A stretch of DNA of 20,146 nt from Bacteroides sp. CAG:1076. Lineage in GTDB: Bacteria; Bacteroidota; Bacteroidia; Bacteroidales; Bacteroidaceae. The position numbers and the translations under genes were made by a program. Shown piece after piece: positions 1-6,357 of this stretch. The notes beneath the pieces were generated by a model, which saw nothing but the letters and a program-made list of their open reading frames with translations, was not told the DNA's origin and did no database searches. How positions within the stretch are numbered: position 1 is the stretch's first letter; each line of letters begins with the position of its first letter. Location: assembly GCA_000436795.1 (NCBI GenBank), contig HF993275.1, positions 1 to 20,146 of the forward strand, written 5' to 3'.

Positions 1-2
1 AG

Positions 3-35
3 AAAAATCCCACTCACAATAATTGCAAGTGGGAT
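3..35 (-). terminator. Intrinsic terminator after the integrase gene
   Basis: An 8-bp perfect inverted repeat (ATCCCACT at 7-14 with AGTGGGAT at 28-35, 13-nt loop) is followed on the minus strand by a run of five T (positions 7 to 3). It begins 8 nt beyond the integrase stop codon, so it is well placed to end that transcript. Stem and U-run are read directly from the sequence; function is inferred. Confidence 0.75.
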
Positions 36-42
36 AATCATT

Positions 43-1263
43 TTAAAGTAGGTTCTTCATTGCATCATCCACTTGCTCGTTATCAAATTTACTAAGATAT
101 ATCTGGGTAGTTTTTATATCTTGGTGTCCTAAAGCTTGTGATATGATTCCAATGTTTACTCCAGATTTCTTTAATATGGTAGCGAATGAATGTCGAGCAA
201 CGTATGTGGTTACTTCTGCCGTTATCCCTAGTTCTTTAGCAAAGGCTCTCAATTCAGTATTTACTTGATGGCAGATTTTATGTACTCTGTTACTTTTTTG
301 CATGGGTGTTATATGGCGTTTGCAATGTAAAATAGGAAATAGATATTCTGCTTCTTGTTGATAAGTAGAATATTTTGCGATTATTGTTGAGGCTTCTTTT
401 GATAATAGGAGATTGATATTGCCATGTGTTTTTTGTCTTTGGTAAATCAGTCTGTCCTCAACAATGTTTTGACGTGTCAAGTTAGCAATATCCACAAACG
501 AGATTCCTCCGCATAAATATGAGAATGAAAACAAATCGTGAGTAAGTTGTCTAAGTTTACTTTGCCCATTACAATTTGCGTTTATAAGTTTCAGAATATC
601 ATTCTTGGACAAGGCTCTTTTAATAGTTTTGGTATTGAAGTGGCTTAACTTGTATTCAATAAATGGATTCTTTTCACGTGCCACTATCTTTGCTTCTATT
701 GCTTTATTATAGGTAGCTCGTAAAGTACGGAACTGATAACTGAGAGTTGTGTCTTTGTTCCCTTTACTTCGCATCCAGTCCTCAAATTTTTTGCAGAAAG
801 AAACGTCGATATGGCTGAAAGTATAATTTAGCTTTTTACCTTTATTGAAATTGCGCAGGGTATTGTATGAGTTTAGGTAAGCATAGCTATTACCAATTCT
901 TCCTTTCTGTTTTAAATCTTCGATTAATGACAGGTAGAACTCTTCAACCGTTTTTGCTTTAATTGAATCTTTCTGTTCATTGATAAGGGAAGATGCCGTG
1001 AATTCCTCCTTTTTGAGCTCTTTATCAAGTACCTTAGACTGATATTCCATTTCAGTTTTCAGAATGATTTGTTTGATTTGATTTCTATTGGGACAATTTG
1101 TTCTTGGTTGGTTTTTACTAAAGTCCCAGTGTTGAGGATTAACGGATATGCCTAAACTTTTCATTGTACGTTTTCCATCTTTGGCTATTCTTACCATTAA
1201 TGGCGATTCTCCGTTTGCAAGCACTTTATGCTTGTAGCAAATAATAGAAATTGCAGCTTTCAT
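43..1263 (-). CDS. Tyrosine site-specific recombinase (integrase) of the Bacteroides mobile-element type
   Basis: A 406-residue integrase expected to insert and excise a mobile element by tyrosine recombination. The N-terminal ~90 residues match the arm-DNA-binding fold of this family, residues ~104-200 the SAM-like core-binding domain, and ~220-400 the catalytic domain. Visible active-site residues are R357 (in VARHSFAT), H380 (ALGHQD) and the nucleophile Y389 (TTQIYL). The usual first arginine is S255 (GGISFVD) and the usual His three residues before R357 is Y354. A Ser at the first position is also known for the CTnDOT integrase IntDOT, so the enzyme is probably active. The gene is clearly more AT-rich than its neighbours, and it is transcribed away from tRNA-Pro only 127 bp away, which points to a transferred element extending left of the window. 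No other element genes are visible. Start at 1263 is the ATG that begins the conserved N-terminal domain. Confidence 0.93.
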   Translation of the reverse strand: MKAAISIICYKHKVLANGESPLMVRIAKDGKRTMKSLGISVNPQHWDFSKNQPRTNCPNRNQIKQIILKTEMEYQSKVLDKELKKEEFTASSLINEQKDSIKAKTVEEFYLSLIEDLKQKGRIGNSYAYLNSYNTLRNFNKGKKLNYTFSHIDVSFCKKFEDWMRSKGNKDTTLSYQFRTLRATYNKAIEAKIVAREKNPFIEYKLSHFNTKTIKRALSKNDILKLINANCNGQSKLRQLTHDLFSFSYLCGGISFVDIANLTRQNIVEDRLIYQRQKTHGNINLLLSKEASTIIAKYSTYQQEAEYLFPILHCKRHITPMQKSNRVHKICHQVNTELRAFAKELGITAEVTTYVARHSFATILKKSGVNIGIISQALGHQDIKTTQIYLSKFDNEQVDDAMKNLL

Positions 1264-1271
1264 AAAAAATA

Positions 1272-1318
1272 CGGTTGACTTCTTGGTTGACTTTTCGCGT
1301 CAACCACAGCGTCAACCG
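1272..1318. promoter_or_regulatory. Nested two-fold-symmetric dyad upstream of the integrase (operator or recombinase site)
   Basis: Four copies of the heptamer GGTTGAC are arranged as two nested perfect inverted repeats. The outer arms are CGGTTGAC (1272-1279) and GTCAACCG (1311-1318). The inner arms are TGGTTGAC (1284-1291) and GTCAACCA (1299-1306). Outer and inner arms are separated by 4 nt on each side, and the centre is 7 nt. The element begins 8 nt upstream of the integrase start codon. It could be an operator for integrase expression or binding sites for the recombinase or an excisionase. The 7-nt centre also resembles the overlap length of tyrosine-recombinase core sites. The structure is seen directly; the role is inference. 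Confidence 0.6.
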
Positions 1319-1345
1319 CTATAGCTTTATAAACTATATAAAAAC

Positions 1346-1385
1346 AAAAAAGCATCGACAATCATCAGATTATCAATGCTTTTTT
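1346..1385 (-). terminator. Bidirectional terminator 3' of tRNA-Pro
   Basis: A 10-bp perfect repeat, AAAAAAGCAT (1346-1355) with ATGCTTTTTT (1376-1385), flanks a 20-nt loop in which a further GA/TC extension can pair after one mismatch. A-runs and T-runs lie on opposite sides, so it could stop transcription in both directions. It begins 4 nt past the tRNA 3' end and probably ends the tRNA transcript. Confidence 0.7.
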
Positions 1386-1389
1386 CCAG

Positions 1390-1464
1390 TCGGGGTGACT
1401 GGATTCGAACCAGCGACCACACGCCCCCCAGACGCGTACTCTAACCGGGCTGAGCTACACCCCG
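1390..1464 (-). tRNA. tRNA-Pro (anticodon GGG)
   Basis: A complete cloverleaf folds on the minus strand: acceptor CGGGGTG/CACCCCG (7 bp), D arm GCTC/GAGT, anticodon stem CGCGT/GCGTG with loop CTGGGGG giving anticodon GGG, a 5-nt variable loop, T arm GCTGG/CCAGT with loop TTCGAAT, and discriminator A. CCA is not encoded. A Bacteroides-type promoter lies directly upstream and a terminator downstream. The 3' half, 127 bp from an integrase gene, is the likely attachment site of the element to the left. Confidence 0.97.
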
Positions 1465-1475
1465 AATTGCGGATG

Positions 1476-1506
1476 CAAAGGTAAGGCTTTATTTTAAACT
1501 AACAAA
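1476..1506 (-). promoter_or_regulatory. Bacteroides-type promoter of tRNA-Pro
   Basis: On the minus strand TTTG (1506-1503) is followed after 19 nt by TACCTTTG (1483-1476), an exact match to the Bacteroides primary sigma-factor consensus TTTG-N19-21-TAnnTTTG. The -7 box ends 11 nt before the mature tRNA 5' end. Confidence 0.8.
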
Positions 1507-1652
1507 TTATTTCGGATAGTTTTTTCTACTTTTTTAGGAAGAGCACGTTGCTGCAAAATATCAGGTTTTGTAGTTATGTTTGAAAACAAAAGAAATAGAC
1601 TTTGCTTCCAGCATTCCTGAAAAATTACTGCTCCTGCAACGGCTCCGACCGT
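1507..1652. other. Intergenic stretch between aroB and the tRNA promoter, no gene seen
   Basis: This 146-bp AT-rich stretch has no convincing reading frame. The only structure I see is a short stem, AACGG/CCGTT (1638-1642 with 1649-1653), which overlaps the aroB stop codon. On the minus strand it is followed 12 nt later by a T5 run, so it would be a poor terminator for aroB. Confidence 0.5.
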
Positions 1653-2714
1653 TTAGCCCATTGTTTCGCTGTAGAAGTCGAACATGTCGTACACCTCATC
1701 CTGAGTAGCCGTCTGGTTGATATGGACATCACCAATCTCTCCCAGCAAGGTAAAGTTGACGTTACCCAGTGAGGAGTTTTTCTTGTCATGCTTCATGAAC
1801 TCATACAGATGCTCATAATCCTTGCAACTGAATTCCAGTTTTCCGTAATGATCTTTGATGAACTGTATGGTCTGGCGTAGTTTGTCCTTAGGGAAGCCGA
1901 CTTTCAGGTGAGAATAATACAATTCACACACCATGCCCCAGGCTACCGCATATCCGTGCAGTACAGGATGTTTGGTTTCGAGGGCAAAGCTTTCGAAAGC
2001 ATGTCCTATGGTATGTCCAAAGTTCAGTGCCTTACGGATACCCTTCTCAAACGGATCTTGTTCCACGACTTTTTCCTTTACCTGGATAGATGTGTCTACC
2101 AGCTTCTGCAAGTGCTTGTAATCCACATGCTCCAGACTGAAATTAAGAAGCTCGCTCCAGTGATCTACATTGCTTATAAGTCCGTGCTTCAGCATTTCGG
2201 CATATCCCGACAAGATATTAGGATGGTCGAGCGATTTCAGAAACTCGCAGTCTATCAGTACATAGTTGGCAGGGGCAAACGCTCCGATTTCATTTTTCAA
2301 GCCATTGAAGTTGATGCCTGTTTTGCCTCCTACCGAAGCATCTACCATGGCCAGTAGGGTAGTCGGAATATTAATCATGTCGATACCCCGTTTGAAAGTA
2401 GCCGCAGCGAAGCCGCCCAGGTCGGTTACCATGCCGCCACCAAGGTTAATCAGCAGTGAATGGCGTGTACCCCCCTTGCTGCTCAACTGATTCCATACGT
2501 AAGCAAGGGTTTCCAGATTCTTGTGTATATCTTCTACTCCTATACAGATATGTTCGGCATGAGCCAGAAACGGATATTTCTCGATGATGGGAAGGCAGTA
2601 CATGCGTGTGTGCTCATCGGTCAGGATAAACACTTTGTCGTACGGCTGGCTGGCAACCGCATGCTGCAGGTTTTCTTCCAGTGCGTGACAGATTACAACT
2701 TCTTGTTTGCTCAT
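1653..2714 (-). CDS. aroB: 3-dehydroquinate synthase
   Basis: This enzyme converts 3-deoxy-D-arabino-heptulosonate 7-phosphate to 3-dehydroquinate in the second step of the cytoplasmic shikimate pathway, using NAD and a divalent metal. The 353 residues are the usual single-domain length. The glycine-rich NAD-binding stretch (LINLGGGMVTDLGG) is followed by the family signature TTLLAMVDASVGGKTGINF. The expected metal ligands are present: E173 in SGYAEMLKHG, H234 in FGHTIGH and H253 in LHGYAVAWG. The start at 2714 gives the normal N-terminus. The gene stands alone, divergent from a small membrane-protein gene, and no other aromatic-pathway gene is in the window. Nothing suggests loss of activity. 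Confidence 0.97.
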   Translation of the reverse strand: MSKQEVVICHALEENLQHAVASQPYDKVFILTDEHTRMYCLPIIEKYPFLAHAEHICIGVEDIHKNLETLAYVWNQLSSKGGTRHSLLINLGGGMVTDLGGFAAATFKRGIDMINIPTTLLAMVDASVGGKTGINFNGLKNEIGAFAPANYVLIDCEFLKSLDHPNILSGYAEMLKHGLISNVDHWSELLNFSLEHVDYKHLQKLVDTSIQVKEKVVEQDPFEKGIRKALNFGHTIGHAFESFALETKHPVLHGYAVAWGMVCELYYSHLKVGFPKDKLRQTIQFIKDHYGKLEFSCKDYEHLYEFMKHDKKNSSLGNVNFTLLGEIGDVHINQTATQDEVYDMFDFYSETMG

Positions 2715-2733
2715 AAATCTCTCGTTTTTCTTG

Positions 2734-2741
2734 CAAAAATA
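2734..2741 (-). promoter_or_regulatory. Putative -7 box for aroB
   Basis: TATTTTTG on the minus strand fits TAnnTTTG and ends 19 nt before the aroB start codon. No TTTG is found at the -33 distance, so the match is one-sided in an AT-rich region. Confidence 0.4.
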
Positions 2742-2783
2742 GAAAAAAAGTAAAAAGTAGATGTCTGTACGTTGACAATTAAT

Positions 2784-2791
2784 TATTTTTG
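2784..2791 (+). promoter_or_regulatory. Putative -7 box for the small membrane-protein gene
   Basis: TATTTTTG fits TAnnTTTG and ends 29 nt before the start codon at 2821. The -33 position lacks TTTG. It is the mirror of the aroB -7 box, the two lying 42 bp apart in the divergent intergenic region. Confidence 0.4.
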
Positions 2792-2820
2792 TACAGTATT
2801 TACCAATAATTGATTTTTTT

Positions 2821-3228
2821 ATGAAAGGAATATTACCCGTTGCATGTAGATATGTAGGTTACGTATTGCTTATTTTTTCTGTTTTTGTACCTTTGCTGAT
2901 GTATATGTTCGGACTTGTACACGATGGTAATCTGCTGTATATCAAGTTGGGAATGAAGCTGGTCATCTGGATATCACTGTTCATGATCTTTCTGGCAAGG
3001 GCAAAAGAAGAGAACGAAGAGATTGCCGGTATTCGTGGCAAGTCTATGAAATATGCCTTATACTTGTGGGGAGTATATTATATCGTGATGTTAGTAAAAG
3101 GCACCATCAGCCATGATTTGCAGGTAGCCGACAATTCAGTCGGTATTATATACATGATTATCAACGTCCTCTGCTGGGAGTTTTTCTTGCAGAAGCATCG
3201 CATCGAAAAAACATTCAGAAGAAAATAA
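2821..3228 (+). CDS. Small four-helix inner-membrane protein, function unknown
   Basis: A 135-residue hydrophobic protein that I do not recognise. Predicted transmembrane helices are at about 11-32, 43-59, 77-93 and 106-123. The loop between helices 2 and 3 is charged (RAKEENEEIAGIRGKS, from residue 60), and the C-terminus is basic (EKTFRRK). By the positive-inside rule both the 60-77 loop and the C-terminus are probably cytoplasmic. There is no signal peptide, lipobox or known catalytic motif. The coding frame is well supported by its ATG after an AT-rich leader, its normal codon use and a start shortly after a plausible -7 box. The next gene, encoding an outer-membrane barrel, follows 83 bp later on the same strand and may be cotranscribed; no functional link can be shown. 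Confidence 0.8.
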   Translation: MKGILPVACRYVGYVLLIFSVFVPLLMYMFGLVHDGNLLYIKLGMKLVIWISLFMIFLARAKEENEEIAGIRGKSMKYALYLWGVYYIVMLVKGTISHDLQVADNSVGIIYMIINVLCWEFFLQKHRIEKTFRRK

Positions 3229-3236
3229 TCATTAAA

Positions 3237-3295
3237 AAAGGTTTAGCGATTAAACCTTTAAAATGTTTCAATGTCAAACCAACGTTGAAAACATT
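3237..3295 (+). promoter_or_regulatory. Two successive hairpins in the leader of the outer-membrane barrel gene
   Basis: The first hairpin is a perfect 9-bp stem, AAAGGTTTA (3237-3245) with TAAACCTTT (3251-3259). It lacks a T-run on the plus strand but is followed by T6 on the minus strand. The second pairs AATGTTTCAA (3262-3271) with TTGAAAACATT (3285-3295), with one bulged A. They fill the gap between the membrane-protein stop and the barrel-protein start at 3312. The first may be a weak terminator; the pair could be an attenuator or mRNA-stability element. I see no good promoter between the two genes. Confidence 0.5.
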
Positions 3296-3311
3296 GTATT
3301 AGATTATAAGA

Positions 3312-6182
3312 ATGAAAAAATGGGTGATGGGGTTGCTACTGGTATCCTGCGGGATAGTTGCTTTTGCACAAAGCGGAGGTAGCAAAGGTTTAGTTTCGGG
3401 AACTGTTGTCGACAATGATGACAATTCGCCGGTTATGCAGGCTACGGTACAGATACTTGCAGTGAAGGACAGTTCGATGGTTACAGGAGATGTAACGAAC
3501 AACGATGGGCGATTTGCCTTGTCTGTGCGTCCTGGAAAATATTTGTTGAAGGTGTCTTTCGTGGGGTATACACCGACATTCCAGTCGGTCACGCTCACAA
3601 AGGCGAAACCGCGTGTCAGTCTGGGTACTATCAAGCTGCATTCGGATGCTATCATGCTTGAAGGAGCGGTCGTAGTGGCGCAGGCTCCCGAGGTTACTGC
3701 TTCCGAAGATACGCTGGTATACAACAGTTCTGCCTATCGTGTGCCCGAAGGATCGGCATTGGAGGAGCTGGTCAAGAAGTTGCCGGGGGCCGAAATCGAC
3801 GATGATGGAAAAATAACAATCAACGGTAAGGAAATCAATAAGATTATGATTGACGGCAAGGAATTCTTTGCCGACGACCCGAATATTGCCATGAAGAACT
3901 TGCCGGTGAATATTATCGATAAGATACGTGCCTACGAAAAACAGTCGGATATGGCCCGGATGACGGGAGTGGACGACGGTGAGGAAGAAACGGTACTCGA
4001 CCTGACTGTAAAGCCGGGCATGAACAAGGGATGGATGGGTAATGTGGATGTTGCAGCCGGAACAAAAGACCGTTACAGCGGAAAGGCAATGGTCAATTAC
4101 TTTCAGGGTAAGAAACAGTTTACTGCCATCGGATCGCTGAACAATGTCAACGACAATAGTTTCCCCGGTGGCGGAGGTGGTTTCCGTAAGGGAAATAACG
4201 GACTGACTGCCATAAAGATGTTCGGTATCAATTTTGCTACCGAAAGAGAAAAACTGAAAACAGAAGGTAGTGTAAACTTCAATTACAAGGATGCCGATAT
4301 AGTCAGCAAGCAGGCTTCCGAAACGTTTGTGTCGTCGGAAAGCAGTTCGTTTAAGAACGCGATGGATCATTCCCGCAACAAGACGACAAACTTTGTGGGC
4401 GATGCATACATTGAGTGGAAACCGGATACGATGACAACTTTCATTTTCCGTCCGCGTATCAGCTATGGAAAGACTGATAACTCTACCGGACAGAACTCTT
4501 ATACATTCGGACAGGATCCCGGATATTCTACCGACGAATTGTTTGGTACCGACGATTTGACTTCGCTCGTACCCGAAGAGGATATCGTAAATACGGTCTT
4601 GAAGAATACCTTGAAGAAAGGAGATGACCTTACGGCTGGAGGTTCTGTCATCGTCAATCGCCGTCTGGGCAAGGCTGGCAGAAATATTACTTTCCGTGGA
4701 AAGTATAATTATACGAACAGCAGCAGCGAGCAGTTCTCAACTTCCAGAACCGACTATTTCCAGAAAACTCCGGAGGAAAGACTGGAAATATTGAACCGTT
4801 ATATAACGACTCCTACCAAAACATCCGACTATAGTGCAAAGCTGACGTATAGCGAGCCGATTTTCAAAGGAGGCTTCCTGCAGTTCAGCTACAACTTCCA
4901 GTATAAGCATTCTACAACCGACAATTCTACGTTCGACATGGGAAATGAATGGACTGTGAACGATGGAGTGAACGGTGATATTCAGGGCGTTTATAATGCC
5001 GACCTGAGCAAGAGCGCTGCATACAATTACTATAATCACCAGATGGATGTGACATTCCGCTGGGTGCGCGAGAAGATGAGTCTGAACGCCGGAGTCAGCT
5101 TCCAGCCGCAGAAATCGGATTTGTCGTATAAGAAAGGAGAGCTGGATACGATGACTGTCAGAAATGTATTCAATTTTACTCCGACGTTCGACTTCCGTTA
5201 TAAATTCTCCAAGACAAGCCAGTTGCGTCTGCGTTATCGTGGAAAGGCTGCACAACCGGACATGGTAGACTTGCTGCCTATTTCGGATAATACCGACCCG
5301 CTGAATATCCAGAACGGTAACCCGGGACTGAAGCCTACGTTTACCAACGAGTTGCGTGCCGAATATAATTTCTTCAATACAGACAAGCAGCGGGGTATGT
5401 TCTCGTTCTTCCGCTATCAGAATGTACTGAACGACATCAGTAACCGTAGGGTATACGATCCGCAGACGGGTGGATATGTTACTACTCCTGAAAATATCAA
5501 CGGAAACTGGAACCTGATGGGAATGGTGGGTACCAATACCGCTTTGCGTAATAAGAAGTATACCATCAATACATTTACTCGTGCAAATTACCAGAATATG
5601 ATAAGCTACATCAGCGATAAGACGGTAGTGACCGATACCGACAAGAATACTACCAAGCGTCTGTCGTTGGGAGAACGCTTGAGAGGTACTTACCGTAATG
5701 ACTGGTGGGAGTTCTCGCTGAACGGATCGCTGGATTATACTCATTCGCGCAACAGCTATCAGGAAAGCAACAATATGGATACTTATCAGTTTGCTTATGG
5801 TGCCAGCACCAACGTGCGGTTGCCGTGGAACATGTCAATATCTACCGACTTGTCGCAGAACTCGCGTAGAGGATATACAGACTCGAGCATGAATACCGAT
5901 GAACTGATCTGGAATGCACAGATCTCTCAGGATTTCCTCAAGGGTAATGCCGCTACGGTGAGCATTCAGTTCTACGATATCCTGAGAAACCAGAGCAACA
6001 TCAGCCGTACCATCAGTGCTGCCATGCGTCAGGATACCGAATACAATGCCATTTACAGTTATTGCATGGTACACTTTATTTACCGCCTGAATCTGTTTGG
6101 CGGAAAAGGTGCTGCCAAGGGCGGACCCGGAATGGGAGGCCCCAGAGGAGGATTCGGCGGACCTCCTCACCGTCGTTTCTGA
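3312..6182 (+). CDS. Outer-membrane beta-barrel protein with carboxypeptidase-regulatory-like N-terminal domain (TonB-receptor-like)
   Basis: A 956-residue outer-membrane protein. It has a signal peptide with likely cleavage after A19 (VAFA|Q), then a carboxypeptidase-regulatory-like beta-sandwich at ~26-110 (SGTVVDNDDNSPVMQATV, FVGYTP). A plug-like domain follows at ~130-235 (YRVPEGSALEELVKKLPGAE, ITINGKEINKIMIDGKEFF), then a barrel with many alternating aromatic strands. This matches the Bacteroidetes outer-membrane beta-barrel family related to TonB-dependent receptors (OMP_b-brl_3 type), not the SusC type. There is no SusD gene beside it, so a glycan-import role is not indicated and the substrate is unknown. 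Unusually, the last barrel strand (about residues 917-929) is followed by a Gly/Pro/Arg-rich tail at 930-956. The gene is followed by a strong hairpin and then by a sensor-regulator gene that may or may not control it. Confidence 0.9.
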   Translation: MKKWVMGLLLVSCGIVAFAQSGGSKGLVSGTVVDNDDNSPVMQATVQILAVKDSSMVTGDVTNNDGRFALSVRPGKYLLKVSFVGYTPTFQSVTLTKAKPRVSLGTIKLHSDAIMLEGAVVVAQAPEVTASEDTLVYNSSAYRVPEGSALEELVKKLPGAEIDDDGKITINGKEINKIMIDGKEFFADDPNIAMKNLPVNIIDKIRAYEKQSDMARMTGVDDGEEETVLDLTVKPGMNKGWMGNVDVAAGTKDRYSGKAMVNYFQGKKQFTAIGSLNNVNDNSFPGGGGGFRKGNNGLTAIKMFGINFATEREKLKTEGSVNFNYKDADIVSKQASETFVSSESSSFKNAMDHSRNKTTNFVGDAYIEWKPDTMTTFIFRPRISYGKTDNSTGQNSYTFGQDPGYSTDELFGTDDLTSLVPEEDIVNTVLKNTLKKGDDLTAGGSVIVNRRLGKAGRNITFRGKYNYTNSSSEQFSTSRTDYFQKTPEERLEILNRYITTPTKTSDYSAKLTYSEPIFKGGFLQFSYNFQYKHSTTDNSTFDMGNEWTVNDGVNGDIQGVYNADLSKSAAYNYYNHQMDVTFRWVREKMSLNAGVSFQPQKSDLSYKKGELDTMTVRNVFNFTPTFDFRYKFSKTSQLRLRYRGKAAQPDMVDLLPISDNTDPLNIQNGNPGLKPTFTNELRAEYNFFNTDKQRGMFSFFRYQNVLNDISNRRVYDPQTGGYVTTPENINGNWNLMGMVGTNTALRNKKYTINTFTRANYQNMISYISDKTVVTDTDKNTTKRLSLGERLRGTYRNDWWEFSLNGSLDYTHSRNSYQESNNMDTYQFAYGASTNVRLPWNMSISTDLSQNSRRGYTDSSMNTDELIWNAQISQDFLKGNAATVSIQFYDILRNQSNISRTISAAMRQDTEYNAIYSYCMVHFIYRLNLFGGKGAAKGGPGMGGPRGGFGGPPHRRF

Positions 6183-6211
6183 TTTTTAGAAGGTTAGAGT
6201 TATAAAATCTG

Positions 6212-6258
6212 AAAGAGTTTCATCACTACCTCTCGGCAGGGAAAAGATGAAACTCTTT
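6212..6258 (+). terminator. Long hairpin terminator after the outer-membrane barrel gene
   Basis: A 13-bp perfect stem, AAAGAGTTTCATC (6212-6224) with GATGAAACTCTTT (6246-6258), encloses a 21-nt loop that contains a small inner stem (CCT 6229-6231 with AGG 6238-6240). The outer bases extend the pairing (CTGA/TCAG with one bulge). It begins 30 nt after the stop codon. Confidence 0.75.
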
Positions 6259-6302
6259 TCAGGTTATAGAGATACGTAAGAGTGTTTTACTGCCTTTACA
6301 TG

Positions 6303-6334
6303 TTTGCGGAATCATTTAATTTTCATTACTTTTG
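6303..6334 (+). promoter_or_regulatory. Bacteroides-type promoter of the hybrid two-component regulator
   Basis: TTTG (6303-6306), 20 nt, then TACTTTTG (6327-6334) match the Bacteroides consensus exactly in both boxes and spacing. Transcription would start near 6341, leaving a leader of about 17 nt before the ATG at 6358. This excludes a translation start at the TTG at 6304, which lies in the -33 box. Confidence 0.85.
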
Positions 6335-6357
6335 CTCGCATCGCTGAATATAATGTT

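Noticed and set aside
1272..1318. Repeated GGTTGAC units as a possible CRISPR or direct-repeat array
   Set aside because: The units are only 7-8 bp in alternating orientation with 4- to 7-nt gaps; there are no spacers of CRISPR length and no cas genes.
1275..1484. Rightward 69-codon reading frame (contains GVTGFEPATTRPPDAYSN)
   Set aside because: It is the antisense translation of the tRNA-Pro gene; this kind of peptide is a well-known false annotation over tRNAs.
2772..2783. TTGACAATTAAT, resembling an E. coli -35 region
   Set aside because: The primary sigma factor of Bacteroides does not use this box, and there is no -10 hexamer at 16-18 nt spacing.
6304..6357. TTG start extending the HTCS by 18 residues
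   Set aside because: The codon lies in the -33 promoter box, and the ATG at 6358 starts the signal peptide.
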